Part shown: positions 12,979 to 25,470 of the stretch, in pieces | Numbering within the stretch: position 1 is the first letter of the stretch | Layout: each line of letters opens with the position of its first letter | Source: Arenicola marina | Taxonomy: Eukaryota; Annelida; Polychaeta; Arenicolidae | Assembly: GCA_964019135.1 (NCBI GenBank) | Contig: OZ025261.1 | Location: forward strand, 35,578,820 to 35,642,819 | DNA: 64,000 bases | Direction of reading: 5' to 3' | Made by a program: the position numbers and the translations under genes | Notes under the pieces: model-generated | What the model saw: the letters and a program-made list of their open reading frames with translations, nothing else | Databases searched by the model: none | Told to the model about the DNA's origin: nothing

Positions 12979-14714
12979 ATCCTGAAACATTGGTGTCGAT
13001 ATCCCGGAACTGAAACCCTGCATGAAAGAAGTGATGCAGGTTTTTGGCAACTGTAAAAAGACTTCACTGCGCCTTCTACATATGACATAATATATCTGGA
13101 TTTCACGATATTTGGCGTGCAATTATGAAACGTTGTCGTTGTCGATAGAAGGACTATTGAGCTGTGTCATTGCTTTAAGCGTATGATATTCGCCGTGGCC
13201 CTGCCCCAGCGTCAGTCCGTCGCAGGGAAGGGCTATATTGATATGATCTTTCAAGTTGTAAACGCATGCTCGTTAGGTTACCTTGTTATAAGAGGCTAAT
13301 TAAACGCCGTCAGTGGATTGTGGTAATTGAGGCCCACGTGATTACATACCTTTAAGTTACTTTCACAGGTAATTCCCTTCAATTTTAGAAAATAGAGCTA
13401 CTGAACTAAAGTTAAAGATCAACATTCATATTTGAAATTCAACTCAAACATGTCCATCGAATTGTACTGAGCTTCACAGTATACTTTTAAATTGGATTAC
13501 ATATCAAGAATATATATATTTCGTGGACACTTTGGTTACCACTGATGAGTGTTCAGCTGATTTGTGGGTACAGCGATTACATAATGTGAAGGTCGTGGGT
13601 TCAGATGGAAAGAACTGCTAACTAGATATATATAAAAATGTATTTATACAAGCTTCAAGAAAAAGTCGATGATATATTATTACCTATGTTTATTAAAGGC
13701 AAAATCAGTATTGCCTGCGTGTATATTTTATGCAAGCTCCTCGCAGAGTGGCACTCTTACTATTTCAACAAAGACTAAATGTTGGACGAGCGGGAACGCA
13801 CATACTCGTGTAGTGACGTCAGATACTCGTGTAGTGACGTCAGCACACTGACGCATGCAGAACATCTCTCGATGGAGGACGCAACAACTTCTCACTTGCC
13901 GTATATTCACCGTCTGTAAAGCCGCCTTGCAGGAGAGTGTTATATAGTGTTTACGGGTGTTCCAGCCGCGAAGGCGCCTCCTTCCGATCTGACTGAACCT
14001 TATCCCGCAAATTTGTTGAAATGGTGACTTTAACATTCGGGTATCTTACAGCAGTGGAGCTTGGCGAAGGCAGTGTCTTTTACAATTTGCAGTCCCTCCG
14101 TTAGGTGGCAATACTTTTTACATTGCGCCGCCAGCTAACGTTTTGGAATGATGTCCTGACACGACAAAAAGTGACTGCATGTACACACTCGATTTTTTTC
14201 TTCCGTTAAGCGATGCTGGCAAAGAATCGGTTCATAGAAGTGAACATTTGGGTTTCTGCGTCCGCCATTTTATGACCTTTCACATTGGTATACATATACA
14301 AGTTAGTCTACACCGGCCAATAAAGTACGTGTACCCTTCGCTGTGCACAAGGTGACGTAAGTAGATAATAAAATTGCAAAGTAGCAGTCTTTGTGAGTCC
14401 TTGTCTGACTCAACCGGATTGCTAGTGAGCAGCTCACGTTCGCAAACAACTTTAATAGTCGATACACTATAACATGTCTTTCTTTTTCGTATAGTGCAGT
14501 AGTTATTCACCGAGTCGCGTAGTTACATTCCGGGGATTACCCCAGAAACACGTCATCATGCCGGAACTCCCATAGTCCCTATTGTGCATGGTGTCCTGGC
14601 TATGATACAAGATACCGATGTTTTTCACATAAAATAAACATCTTTCGTATATAAAACGGGTGTAAAGTTGGGGACGCAGAAGGGGGTACGTGGGTCCGCT
14701 TCTACATATATATA
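12979..14714. other. 3' flank of the FYB-like gene, non-coding
   Basis: No SH3-coding exon or strong AATAAA signal was found after the stop codon. The stretch contains the CRE pair (separate entry) and no long frame. Confidence 0.5.
13800..13842 (+). promoter_or_regulatory. Two perfect CRE sites in a 21 bp tandem duplication
   Basis: TGACGTCA occurs at 13814-13821 and 13835-13842 within a duplicated 21 bp segment (actcgtgtagtgacgtcag). The spacing of 21 bp is two helical turns, so both sites face the same side of the helix. The neighbouring genes end (FYB-like) about 0.8 kb upstream and about 3 kb downstream, so the target is unclear. Confidence 0.4.
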
Positions 14715-14900
14715 GTACTCGCCACTTAATCGCACTTCGGTGAATTGCAACTTCCGCCTAATCGCAGCAAATCTCAAAACGCCATTTCCCTTACATTTAC
14801 ATGTTAACAAATTCAGTTAATCGCAAATTCCGCTTAATCGCAACACAAATTTACTTGAAAACGGTCGAGAACTTCGGATAATTGCAACATTCGAGGCCAA
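14715..14900. mobile_element. Fragment resembling a pogo/Tigger transposon end
   Basis: Repeated phrases cttaatcgca, cctaatcgca, gttaatcgcaaattccgc and cggataattgcaa recall the sub-terminal repeats of Tigger/pogo DNA transposons. Only one end is visible and there is no transposase frame. Confidence 0.4.
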
Positions 14901-16340
14901 AGGCATGTGTTGTTAACGGGCATATTGAGACCATGCGCTATCAGCTGACACTTTTAACGTTTTGTTGTTATAGCCGGATTAACAGTCTGCACTAACAAAT
15001 TGACAGGTTTGGTCGGGCTAAACATGCGTAAGGGCGGCATATTTATTGTCTCGGCGTCCTAATACTATTTTTTCATAGACGTTGAACATTTTCTGAAGTG
15101 TTGAATGAAATATGCTATGTTCGTAGGTATTGAAATTGCATAACATTATTGCGGGAGTTTTTTCTGTCTACATTGTAAGTTGCGAGGGGTTAATTGAATT
15201 GTGTGTAGTTACCTTGCGTGTGCGTTTTTCATATACAACAAATTAATCCTCCCTCTAGAGATCATAGAGATCAGTGGGTGGGGGGGGGGGGGGGACTTAA
15301 TCGTGAACTGGGCATTACAATATTTAATAACCGTGAAATCGGCAAATCGTCAAGTTGGTATCGTGTATCCTTCCTTCCATTGCATGCGGAGAGTTCTGCT
15401 GTTATATCATCGTGACCTGGGAATGAGAAATTTATCCCCCCCCCCAACCCGCATCAGTGTATGGGCTCTTCGCATTCGGGGTTCAATTTGTCGTTTAGTA
15501 ATTTTCGAATTCGCATTATCTAGAGATAAATCACTCAAGGGCAAACAACTAAAGCCTACAAATCAAAGGAATTTTCAATTAGAAACTGCTGGAAAACTGG
15601 ATCGAACCCTACCCCATCGAACCCTACCCATGTCGTGTGTTGTGGGTGAAGACTTTGATTACTATCAACCCACGGACGCGGTGTTGCCGTATTATATTTA
15701 TATAGGCAATTCATCAGAAGATAAGAGAAGAGAAACAATACGACGTAAGAGTGATGATTCCTTTCGATGAGCGTTTTATTTTAACACACTACTCTTCATG
15801 ACCCATCGAGCCACATAGATCGACTGGTTGGTTCTGTATATAACATATACTATCGATCCGTGTATTGAAAAAATAATTATTTATACAGATGTTATTATTA
15901 TATCTCTGAATGTCTATGCCATAGCAACTGGGCTCAATATGAAAACGTTAGTTTGAATAAAATTGTCCCTATATATGTGACTATAGCTGGGCGTTATATA
16001 TATTATATACCACAATGGTGTAATGCTACCATTAGTCTACATGAGAGAACGCAGACACAAGTCACACGGCTGTATACATCTTTACAATAATGAGCCATAA
16101 AGAACAAGTATATATACATATAGACAACAATATCTGGAACATTTGCAAAGGTTATAGTTCAACATCATGCAATTAAATTGATAACAGCATAAGAACATAC
16201 AAATTTAACACTTTCTTGGTCGCAGTTACGTCTGATTATTTGGCACATTTACATAATGTAACTATAAAAACAAACAATAACAATAAAGCCACAGCAATAA
16301 TAATTGAATTGCAAAATGTACCTTGCACTACGAACTTGAA
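14900..16340. other. Intergenic, no gene seen
   Basis: Contains a G run at 15280-15294 and tatata-rich sequence at 15980-16010. A frame at 15201-15770 has no recognisable content and atypical composition, and is not called. Confidence 0.5.
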
Positions 16341-16642
16341 TTGGCACAATTTATGAAGAACACTATTAATTGGCACACTTATAAAGGACGCTATTAATTG
16401 GCACAATTTATGAAGGATGCTATTAATTGGCATAATTTCTGAAGGACACTATTAATTAGCACAATTTATGAAGGACACTATTAATTGGCACAATTTATGA
16501 AGGACACTTTTAATTGGCACAATTTATGAAGGACACTATTAATTGGCACAATTTATGAAGGACACTATTAATTGGCACAATTTATGAAGGACACTATTAA
16601 TTAGCACAATTTATGAAGGACACTATTAATTGGCACAATTTA
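16340..16642. repeat. 29 bp minisatellite, about 10 copies
   Basis: The unit is ttggcacaatttatgaaggacactattaa (given here as ttggcacaatttatg then aaggacactattaa). It ends about 200 bp before the stop codon of the 289 aa gene, that is, in that gene's 3' flank. Confidence 0.92.
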
Positions 16643-16786
16643 CGCGGCCTCTGCTGGGAGAGTGGTATCTATAATTTCAATTATCCGTGTAGTTATAACT
16701 ATGTATTCAATCGATCAGTGTTCTTTTTGGCAATTGAGTCATCTTGCTACAGAAAACCTACTGCATGTCTGCTCTTAAGTTATGTC

Positions 16787-16792
16787 TTTATT
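16787..16792 (-). terminator. Polyadenylation signal AATAAA for the 289 aa gene
   Basis: AATAAA on the minus strand lies 54 nt beyond the stop codon of the two-exon gene. It supports 16846 as the true end of the coding region. Confidence 0.65.
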
Positions 16793-16845
16793 TTTTACAT
16801 CGATCACCACATATATCTATATACACTCTCTGACGGCAGAGGCCA

Positions 16846-18136
16846 TTATAGCCTTGTCGTTGCCAGGGACGACGGCTGTTCGGCCACCGTTGGTTTGCCT
16901 CTCGTCGCTCCCTCTTGAACCTTTGAGTAGTCGGGGTGGTTGTTTTTGTAGGATAGTTTCCATTGGTAGGGAGTGCGCTTTGACTCGGGCACTTCACGAC
17001 CAAACATGTCCACACGGGTAGGTCCGCTGGGTGGTTCCTCAGTCGTAGGCTGGGCTGGCGTTTCGTAATGTAAATACTTCTTGTAGCTTTCTGGAGGAAC
17101 GATTTCACCTGAAAGTGAAATGAAATTGTTGTGTTTTAGGCCACCTTTGTACACACGAATGCCAAATTGCAGACACAGGGACACCTTCGTGGCATCACTC
17201 CGCGTTCTTCTAGCTGCGTCAGAAATTCATGTTTTTGAATTCGTGATCTACTATTCCTGCCGTGCAAACAATACCAAACGTAGTGCAAACAAGGGTTCAC
17301 GAAATAAAATGTTGGTTTCACGTCGTATCCTGTTGTGTCGTAGAGCAGAGAGCTACATATATACCTACATGCACATCTAGTTACGTTTGTGTCATTTAGC
17401 AATAACAAGATTGGATTGAGGTAGTTCAGGCAATAGTTGACCCTTAGGCCAACCGTTAATCACAACGAGGGTTTTATCAATGGGCGTTACCATTAACAAC
17501 AATCAAGGCTGTTATACAGACGAACATACCGGTGTTGTCCAGAGGAGGGTATCGCATGTCGCTTCGCAGCTTCATCTTCCGGAATTCCTCCTCCTCCCTC
17601 TCGACCCTGGAGAGGGCCAGTCGTTTAAACTTGGCGGTCTGGATCACCGGTGTCTCCTTCAGGAACTTGCGATAGGTGCATTCCCCGACCTTGGACGGCG
17701 GCGGGATGTTCATAGGGTACATGGAGGCGATCATATCGCTGATCTGACGCCCGTTCCTGTCCGTATAGAAGCCGCACTGCTTACGAAAATTACGCCACAT
17801 GTTGCTGTCATAGTCCGGATCTGGCCGCTCCTGCTGGGTCGGTTGGACCCTCCCGGCCTCCAGCCACATCCTGTAGGCCACCGCGGGTTCACCGACCCCG
17901 ATCCCGCGCCCGCGTCCTCCCGCGCTGTTGAAGTCCCCGCCCAGCACGCTGCCGATGCCGTTACCGCTGCTGCAGCGGAGGAAGTGGTTGCACTCCACGT
18001 TGAGCATGGTGCGAGGCTTGCGCTGCGTGGCCAGTCTCTGTACGGGTCGCGGGGTAAACCCGCTCAGCGGCGGACTCGAGGATTTGATCAGATTCTCGCG
18101 CTCCTCAAGGCTTGGCATGGTGGCGACCACGGCCAT
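16846..18136 (-). CDS. Uncharacterised 289 aa protein, two exons, complete
   Basis: Minus-strand exons are 18136-17530 and 17108-16846. The donor is CACCG|GTATGT, the acceptor TTTCACTTTCAG, phase 1, joining as LDNTG-EIVPPESYKKY. An in-frame TAG directly precedes the ATG, and TTRL is followed by the stop. A second Met (residue 7, MPSLEERENL) could also start it. The protein is soluble with no signal peptide or membrane segment. Residues 1-95 are basic and Gly-rich, with GGRGRGIGVGEP. A conserved-looking core follows: SNMWRNFRKQCGF, IASMYPMNIPPPSKVGE, a short charged helix (ALSRVEREEEEFRKMKL), then RYPPLDNTGEIVPPESYKKY. Short Pro/Tyr-rich blocks like these are typical of ciliary or sperm microtubule-inner proteins, but I could not name the family. 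Confidence 0.8.
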
Positions 18137-18303
18137 CTATAATCTCATTCAGTGGAACGTTGATGGTCGATCTGGCGACAGCCAGGAGGGACGAAGCGTC
18201 TAGGTAGTGCAAGTCATCTACAATGGCGCATTACCATCCGTCGGGCATCAAACGATCTATCGTAGCAAATGACTAAAAATAAATAAGAGGAATAGCATGT
18301 ATT

Positions 18304-18526
18304 CAGGGGCGGATCTTGGGGGGGGGGGGGTAACGGGGTTTGCACCCCCCCACCCTTGGGAACTTGAACATACAATTTTAAAGTCGGCTTCTCCGAGCAT
18401 CTCCCCCCTCCCCGCCCCACGGTCGCAAGTTTTTCAGATAGCACCCGCCCCACCCCCCGGTCGCAAGTTTTCAGAGAAACCCCCCCCCCCCGCGCCCTCC
18501 TTGGCAAATTCATGGATCCGCCCCTG
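18304..18526. mobile_element. hAT-type MITE, 223 bp
   Basis: The terminal inverted repeats are CAGGGGCGGATC and GATCCGCCCCTG. The flanking octamers CATGTATT and AATGTATC agree at 6 of 8 positions, as expected for an aged 8 bp hAT target duplication. The interior is G/C homopolymer-rich with no frame. It lies 170 bp upstream of the start of the minus-strand 289 aa gene, so it may sit in that gene's promoter. Confidence 0.75.
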
Positions 18527-18629
18527 AATGTATCGTTTTAGTTTTAAGCAGCCTTTGAGCACACAAGGGCTATATTATTGGGCCAAGGAACTTAACGGGA
18601 CGACGAAGGAAAAAACATGCCCTAGATTA

Positions 18630-18715
18630 CCTAGGTGCCTGGGCCTGGATTTGAACCCAGGACCTATTGATCTGATCTACTCAGTCATCGTGTTGGGGGG
18701 GTGGGGGTCTATCAT
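18630..18715 (-). mobile_element. tRNA-derived SINE head or tRNA pseudogene fragment
   Basis: On the minus strand a Box B GGTTCAAATCC (18657-18647) sits in a perfect T-arm (CCTGG stem, CCAGG partner). An A-box-like TGACTGAGTAG (18687-18677) lies upstream at a short but acceptable distance. No acceptor stem pairs with it, so it is not a functional tRNA. A tRNA-derived SINE is the best reading. Confidence 0.45.
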
Positions 18716-21002
18716 GGGTAACGGGGTTTCAGGAGGGCCACTCATGCTGGGGATCGAGGGTTGGCGTCATGAGGCCTGATGGGGGTCAGCCACGGACCAC
18801 AGGTTGGGAGACGGGGGCGTGATGTAGGCCTATATATAAATTCCAGTGGTGGAGCGGTGTAATTAGTACCAAGGGACCAATTCCGGGAGCCAAATTAATG
18901 AATATAATGATATATATAGATATTTAATTTGACCGTACATACTTGAGACTCTCACTGTTAATAATTAATTATTACCACACTTCATTTCCAACACCCTTCT
19001 CGTCAGCACTCAACAAAACTGACAAACACTAGATCACTTACCTGTCTCTCTAGACTAGGCCAAATATAGTTATTAACTGGGCACCGGGCGCACTCTCATC
19101 AGAAAAACGAGGTCTCCATATCTGCAGTACGTACATCCAAAGGCCCACAGACTGTGACCACGAAACTAGATGGAATTAACTCCAAGCTATTGTTATTGAA
19201 ATCTCGCCAAAACTGGCTTTGTCAGGCAGTCCACCCAATGTACCCAGGTACCGTGTTGCTAAGCGTGTGTCAACTCGCTGGGCGAACAACACGCACTGAG
19301 AGTTACTATGGAGCGCCGATACGTGCATTTAATCCGTCCCACGCCTTGTGTGTGTGAACCTTTTTTATTTCGAGGGGTTATCAATAACGAATACACAATC
19401 ATGTGAATGACTTAACCTTGTCTACCGGTAAATAACACATAAGAGGTTCAAAATACAAACACTACAGTCCGAAATAAGATCGAGGCATAGGATTGTTTAT
19501 TAGGGTTTGTACACTTTCGCATTATGTTAAACTATTTTTCAAAACCTCCCCTTTTCAAAACCCCGGGTCCCCCTTTGGAATGTTTGATCTCATTTCAGTT
19601 CGTGTTCCGTGACTCCCTGGGTGACTTATAATTAACTCATACGATCAACGACTTTATGCGCATGCATCAGTCAAGGTGCCGAAGTTAAAGATTTAATCTT
19701 TCGGTCGTTTCGTTCTGGCCCCGTTATATTAGTGAATGATCACTTACGACTAACCATGCACGAACTTCATTATTTTCTAGATATTTTCGCACCGCGTACG
19801 CTCGGACCGTGTGCTAGCGAATACCAAACGTTGAGCTAATACACTGATACAGGCTTCGCTTTCCATCCGCCGTGCAGTCTGGCTTTGCCATCTAATGGCA
19901 CCCTCCCTTCGAAGGTAACGTTATGATCGTGTCAATACCGGGAGAACGCTTGATAGATGGAACAGCGGCGGTTGCCAACAACAAGCGCCGGGCATGTTCG
20001 ATCCTCCAAAGATAAAATTACGCTCTGTTACGTCCCAGGAAAGTCAGATCGAATAACAACCACAACAGGTGCTCACCTTTGTCTCGATAAGAAAACATAT
20101 GGATAATGACAGAGAGAAAGTATATGGTGTCACCGTCGAAACTGCACGCACCTTCAACCAAAAGATTCGGTATCCAGGTAATGACATGCCAGCTAAGCTG
20201 GCATATACTATATACATAGCACCAGTGAGCACTATAGAGAGGTCTATAGTATAGATTATGCGTTAAAAACTATAAACTTAGTATCTGAGTATAGCAGACT
20301 ATATTATATACCACACTGTCACCGGGCCCTTATACATACGGTATAACATTATTGTCGAAGGTTAATTCATCGATTGGTTGACGACTGGTAAGTATTGTTG
20401 CCGAAAATGTCGCACCATGTATGAAGAAATAGATTCTAAAAATAGCACAATGCAGGCATACATACGTAGCACCAGGTCGGAAGGGTCATGCACGTCAGCC
20501 CTCCGCCACACGTCAAATAAAGTAATTTTAACCATCAGAATTATCCTTCATACGCGAAAAGTCAGAATGATTCTAATAGCGGTTTGGCATCAAGTACGAA
20601 AGTGACGTGAGTAATAAACTCCCTCTCCTAGGAGAGTGGCACCGCAGGTGGTTTGTGGTGTTCGTCAGACGACGGTCTGGAACACAGGTGCTTTGATCCG
20701 TAGCTTAGAATCTCCAAGCAAAGTAGCTGGTGCTTGCTTAGGCGATGTGTGGAATGTCCCGCCGAGAATAAAGAGGGTGGAGGGTGTGAAGGCCAACCCT
20801 CGGCACCACATGCCTCGAACAAATTGGTAACTATAAGTACGTCAGAACAGGTTACCAAAATCTTTACAGAGATTTCATGTCGGATTTATTTATGGCTACA
20901 AAATGAGAATAAAAGACATGTTGGAAAATTACAATGTGTAACCTTTGTTTGTCTCCGCAGATTAGACAAGTGGCAGCCAATCGGTAAGCGTGTCCGAACC
21001 AG
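18716..21002. other. 5' flank of the coiled-coil gene, no exon supported
   Basis: A good acceptor-like string (tttgtctccgcag, about 20959) lies 43 bp upstream of the ATG at 21003, so the ATG may be in a second exon following an untranslated one. No upstream coding exon could be supported. Confidence 0.5.
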
Positions 21003-24000
21003 ATGGCTTTGCTCAGGACTATTTTAAGGGATGGTTCGGCCTCCAGCAGCCCGGATGACCAGGCAAACTGTACGGATGTGGACCGTTCAGAGTGTCCAGG
21101 GCTGGAGGGGGCACATGGCGGGGATAGTCCGTATGTCGAGGAGACAGGACCGCTGCGAGATGAAGAAGCTCCCGCCCGGAGAGCGTCCAGAGATGTTGAT
21201 GACGACGGCGACCAACCGGACCATCAATCCTCGACATTGGGATCAGCCCAGCGATCTGGTAGAAGTGCGAGGATTGGATCCGCGAAACATGGGTCTCGGA
21301 GTAGATTCAGACATAAAACGTCGGTTAATGCGCGATACGTTGAGGAACGAAACACGAGTGAAGACCGTATCGGTGTTGAATCAAACCATCGAGACTACGC
21401 TATATCCCAGACGGCTGCGATGACTACCACTTCGAGGCGCCGCGTCAAAGTATCAAGCGCATCAAGTCGCGCGAGACCTCGCAGCGCGAGATCTAAGGAG
21501 GCGGCCCCGAACGGTGATCGCCTACAGCAGAAGTACCTGGAGCTGAAGCAGATGCTGGAGGAGACGTACGTGGACCACAGGCGAGATTTGAACCGTCACG
21601 TTACCCGCCAGGCGAGGTCGCTGATGAGGCAGTACCAGATGACGCAAGAAGGTCTTGTGGCTCCCGCCGCACATCCGGGTCCCCCACAGGCGCTGCTGGT
21701 ACGTGACCGCGCGGGGCTGGCCCTACAGAGGCAGACCTCCAGCGGCACGCAGACTCAGACCGAGGCGAGGAGGATCAGGGCTGCTGGGGACACGTGGGCG
21801 GAGGGTAAGGCACGCATTTTGGGTGAAAGGTGGGGAAGGGGAGTGTGCAGTGAGCTATATTGGTCGATTATAGAGGGTGGCGCCTTGTCTCGTCAATGCG
21901 AGCGATAAATTGGAGATCGAATTGTAGGAATACTTTTACAATGAGATATTATATGAATATAATATATTGTGAATTTTTGACATGATTTAATGACATTTAC
22001 AAGCTATAAAGTGAAGCTGGCGCTTTGATAATTTATCTGGTAAGTATTATAGTTCGTTGTGCGTTATTTACGCATTAAATGACAAGATGACAATATTAGT
22101 TAGGCGTTTATTTTGATGCAGGTGACGAGGGAATGCTGTTGATAGACACGACAGACCCACAGACCACCTCTCGCCATGTCACCTTTGCAGATGACAGCGG
22201 CACAAATGATCACAGTGACGATGCTGACACTGCTCACTTCCTTGGTCACCAAGGTCGTATCCATGACGACGAGACGAACTGCGGAGTCCTCGGTAGCTTT
22301 GATGTTTCTCCTCAGAGAGCCACCACCACGCCGCGATGTCAGAGCGCGCGGATATCTCGCACAAAAGGTCGTCGTCGCCGAGGCAGAAATAAACTGCAAG
22401 CAAAATCCTCGTCCGGACTGACCAGGAGTTGTTCCGATCACGAAGATGATGACGTGTCGACAAGCTGCAGTTCTTTGTCTCCCAGTCCACGGCGCCAGCT
22501 CGGTGAGTCTGAGAGCTCATGCAGCGAATCGTCGCCGTCGCGAAGCCGGAGCCGAGAGGACGTAACGCAACGGCACTCTGATCATACGCTCAAGACTACT
22601 TCAAATCCAAAGATCAAGCAGTGGCTGAAGGAAAAAAATCGGTTGCTGAGACAACAGAAGAGAGTCGAGAGGAAAAAGAGGAAACAAGAAAAATTGGAAG
22701 CGGAAAAGGCACAAAAAGAAAAAGAGGACGCCAAGATTTTAAGTCAAGAAAAAGTTAAGTTATGGATGGCGCAAAAGGGGAAAGAGAACAGACTTCTCAC
22801 GAAAAGAGAACGGAAAAAGTCCACAACGGAATCGCGCAGCGGCGATTTCCAGCAGAGCGAAAGTGTCGTTGTTGACGAAACCGTTGACCTGCAGAGTGGG
22901 GAGGTAATGGAGGTTGTTGATGGCAACGAAAATGCCGCCGAGCCATTGTCGTCCTCACACGAGACGAATGGATCACGACCAGAAAATCCGGCGAGCGGCG
23001 ACGAAAACGTGTCCGCGGAAACACATCACTCGTGTACCTGTGGTTACGTTGACCACATGAAGAAAAAAGACATGGGTGGTGGAGACAATGAAACCAACAA
23101 TCACGATACTAGTAAGGATGAAAGTGCCAAAGGCTCGCGCAGCAGAGCGCGTCCAAAGTACAAACCACGGCCTCCGAGCGCTAAAAAGTCCGAGCATCCG
23201 CCACGCAAATCAAGGACCGTGAAGGTCATCGAGGGGAACGCTCAAGGTGACAGCCACGTGGCTGCAGAGTCCGCTGATCTTGAGTTTGCAGAATCCGAAG
23301 TTCCCAGCCGAGAGTCGTACGACGTCTGGTTAAAAAAGAAGCGGAAGGAATCCCTGCGGAAAAAGAAACGTGAACGCCGACAGAAAGCTGCCGAAGGAGC
23401 CGCCCGATCTGATCCGGAAACGACCGATCTCGTGTCAGCCGAAGCCAGGCGAAGAATGGACAATATACTGAAAAATCGGAAGCGGGTAGACACGGGAATC
23501 AGGGAGATAGACGAAATGTCGAACCAGACGCTGGAGGACAAATGCCAAACCAAAACGTTTAGGTCAAAGTCTAGGGAGAGGCCTTCGACGGCGACATCAT
23601 CGAAGGACACAGGCGATGAGAGAGCGCCATCATTGAAGGACACAGGCGTTGAGAGGGCACCATCATTGAAGGACACAGGCGTTGAGCGGGCGAGATACAA
23701 ATTGCGCGCACCGGAACAGCGACGCCCAGTGAGCGCGACTCCCGTGACGTACCAAGCCCCCCCGACCAGCGGTATGACGCGTAGGCCGCTCAGCGCACAA
23801 CCCCTGTCACTGACTGTAAACAAGGCGAACAACATCCATGACAACAACGCCTTCAATCCTTTCCGAGGAACCAGAACCCTCCCCGTTCGCGCCAAGTCCC
23901 CTAAGCCTCCCACGAAGGTCACTGCGCCATATAAGAAGGTCAAGTATCAGAGAAGGTCCTGGGACCAGTTCTCTGACTACGTGTGGGACAAGCTAAACGG

Positions 24001-25243
24001 GGAGGAACCGCCAGAGGACAAAGCGGTCGATGCGCTAGGGGTGATAGGGGAGAGCAAAGGCCTGCAGCAGCGTCCCGAGCCCCAGGGTGCTGACAGTCCC
24101 GATTTGACTAGCTTCGGGGAGGCTCACATCGTGCAGGGTAAGGCCAACGCCCCACTGGACTGCAGCACCAAAACCACCGACGTTCGAGAAGGAAACCATC
24201 CGCCAGATTCTAAAACGCGACCCGAACGAACACGTGACGTCGATGTGACGGCTGGTGACGTCACTGCCCAAGAGGACGTCACCAACACCGACGAACGCCA
24301 AAGCGACGAGAGCGATGACGCAACCAGTAAGAGTGGCAGCCAAGGTGATGACGAGGATATTGCCTCAGACAAGGTGTCCGATGCGGCAGGTGAAGAGCAA
24401 GATGCCATCCAGACTGAGAAGGATGAGTCGTCTCCGACGACGTCTCCGGGGCCAGAGGACCGTCCATCTCTCCGCATCGATGACTCCTTCATTGCCGAGC
24501 TGCGAAGTCAGGTGGACTCTCTGATGGGATATACGTCACAAAAAGACACAGATATCAGAGCCGAAGATGCGAATGTCGTCCGTACAGAACAAACAGCTGT
24601 AGACCTTAACCAAAATGACATGGAGCCGAAACCACCATCTGAGCCCCTCACGGAAAGAACCCCTGGGCTAAGCCCTGGTGAACAGACTCTAAATCCCATC
24701 CAAACGTTGCGCGGTGACCTCATTCAATCCCCGCCGACAGTCATTACGTCACAAGACCAGGCGGTCTCTGAAGTAAGTGACGTCAGCTGTCCCGAGAGCA
24801 TTGAGGAGGAGGTCGAGGAACAGCTTGATGAGGTCCCAGAGGACCTCGACGATGAAGTGCGAAATGACCACAATACTGAGGTACGAAATGACGTCCAAGT
24901 TGACCGCCAAGCCGAGGTACGATGTGACCAGGATGTCGATGGATGTCCACAAGATGATTACCACGAGAATTCTAAACAGGCTGTTGGTCACTCCGACGAG
25001 GCACTGCCGACTGACAACGACCCGGAAGTGGGCAATACTCGTCATGTGATACCCGCACATGAAGAAGCCACCGGGGACCTGGTTCTAGCGGAGCCTGGAC
25101 CAGAGATGGAGGGGGACGGGGCGCCCAAGGCTGACTTCCTGCACACTCTCCTCGCCGAGAGCACAGCGGAGGAGGGCGAAGAGCAGAGGGCGGCTGTAGG
25201 GGCGCTGGAGACGGTCGTGGAAGAGGAAGAGGTCTCCCAGTGA
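21003..25243 (+). CDS. Large coiled-coil protein, CCDC181/MAP9-like, 1307 aa, two exons, complete
   Basis: Exons are 21003-21804 and 22122-25243. The donor is GCGGAGG|GTAAGG, the acceptor TTTTGATGCAG, phase 1, joining as TWAEG-DEGMLLID. Residues 170-212 form a coiled coil (LQQKYLELKQMLEETY then a basic helix). SGTQTQTE at 247-254 is a good dynein light chain LC8 (TQT) docking motif. Three lysine-rich helices each centre on a Trp: KIKQWLKEKNR (W435), KVKLWMAQKGK (W482) and SYDVWLKKKRK (W670). This W-L-x-K-K pattern is seen in CCDC181, CCDC34 and MAP9, which bind microtubules in cilia, manchette or spindle. Residues 760-790 repeat SLKDTGVERAP. SWDQFSDYVWDKLN (880-893) is compact and may be a conserved motif. 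The last 400 residues are acidic. The family call is a pattern judgement, not an alignment. A CDS in an upstream exon cannot be excluded. Confidence 0.8.
23597..23692 (+). repeat. In-frame 33 bp coding repeat (11 aa), three copies
   Basis: Three tandem copies encode SSKDTGDERAP, SLKDTGVERAP and SLKDTGVERAR within exon 2 of the coiled-coil gene. The unit is a multiple of three and the last two copies are almost identical, indicating a recent in-frame expansion that may be polymorphic. Confidence 0.85.
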
Positions 25244-25464
25244 AGGCATATTATTTTTTTTTCTCGAGAAATCAGTGCCGCAGATGCTTTAAAAGCAAGA
25301 TAAACATAAACACATGCTATATCTGTGATATGTACATTTACAACTTTGCATGCATATGTGCGATTATATATATATTATTATAGAATACGCTAAAGTTATG
25401 TTATGTTATCTATATTATTATTATGCCTGCTTGGGTAATTGAAGTCATTTTGTACAAATGCTAA

Positions 25465-25470
25465 AATAAA
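25465..25470 (+). terminator. Polyadenylation signal AATAAA for the coiled-coil gene
   Basis: AATAAA lies 222 nt after the stop codon at 25243, in an AT-rich 3' region. It is the first canonical signal downstream. Confidence 0.6.

Noticed and set aside
12096-13106. 336-codon minus-strand frame opposite the FYB-like gene
   Set aside because: It is the antisense shadow of a GC-rich coding exon. The plus strand has the family motifs and the clean start.
17480-18142. 220-codon plus-strand frame
   Set aside because: Shadow of minus-strand exon 1 of the 289 aa gene, whose splice sites and polyA signal fit the minus strand.
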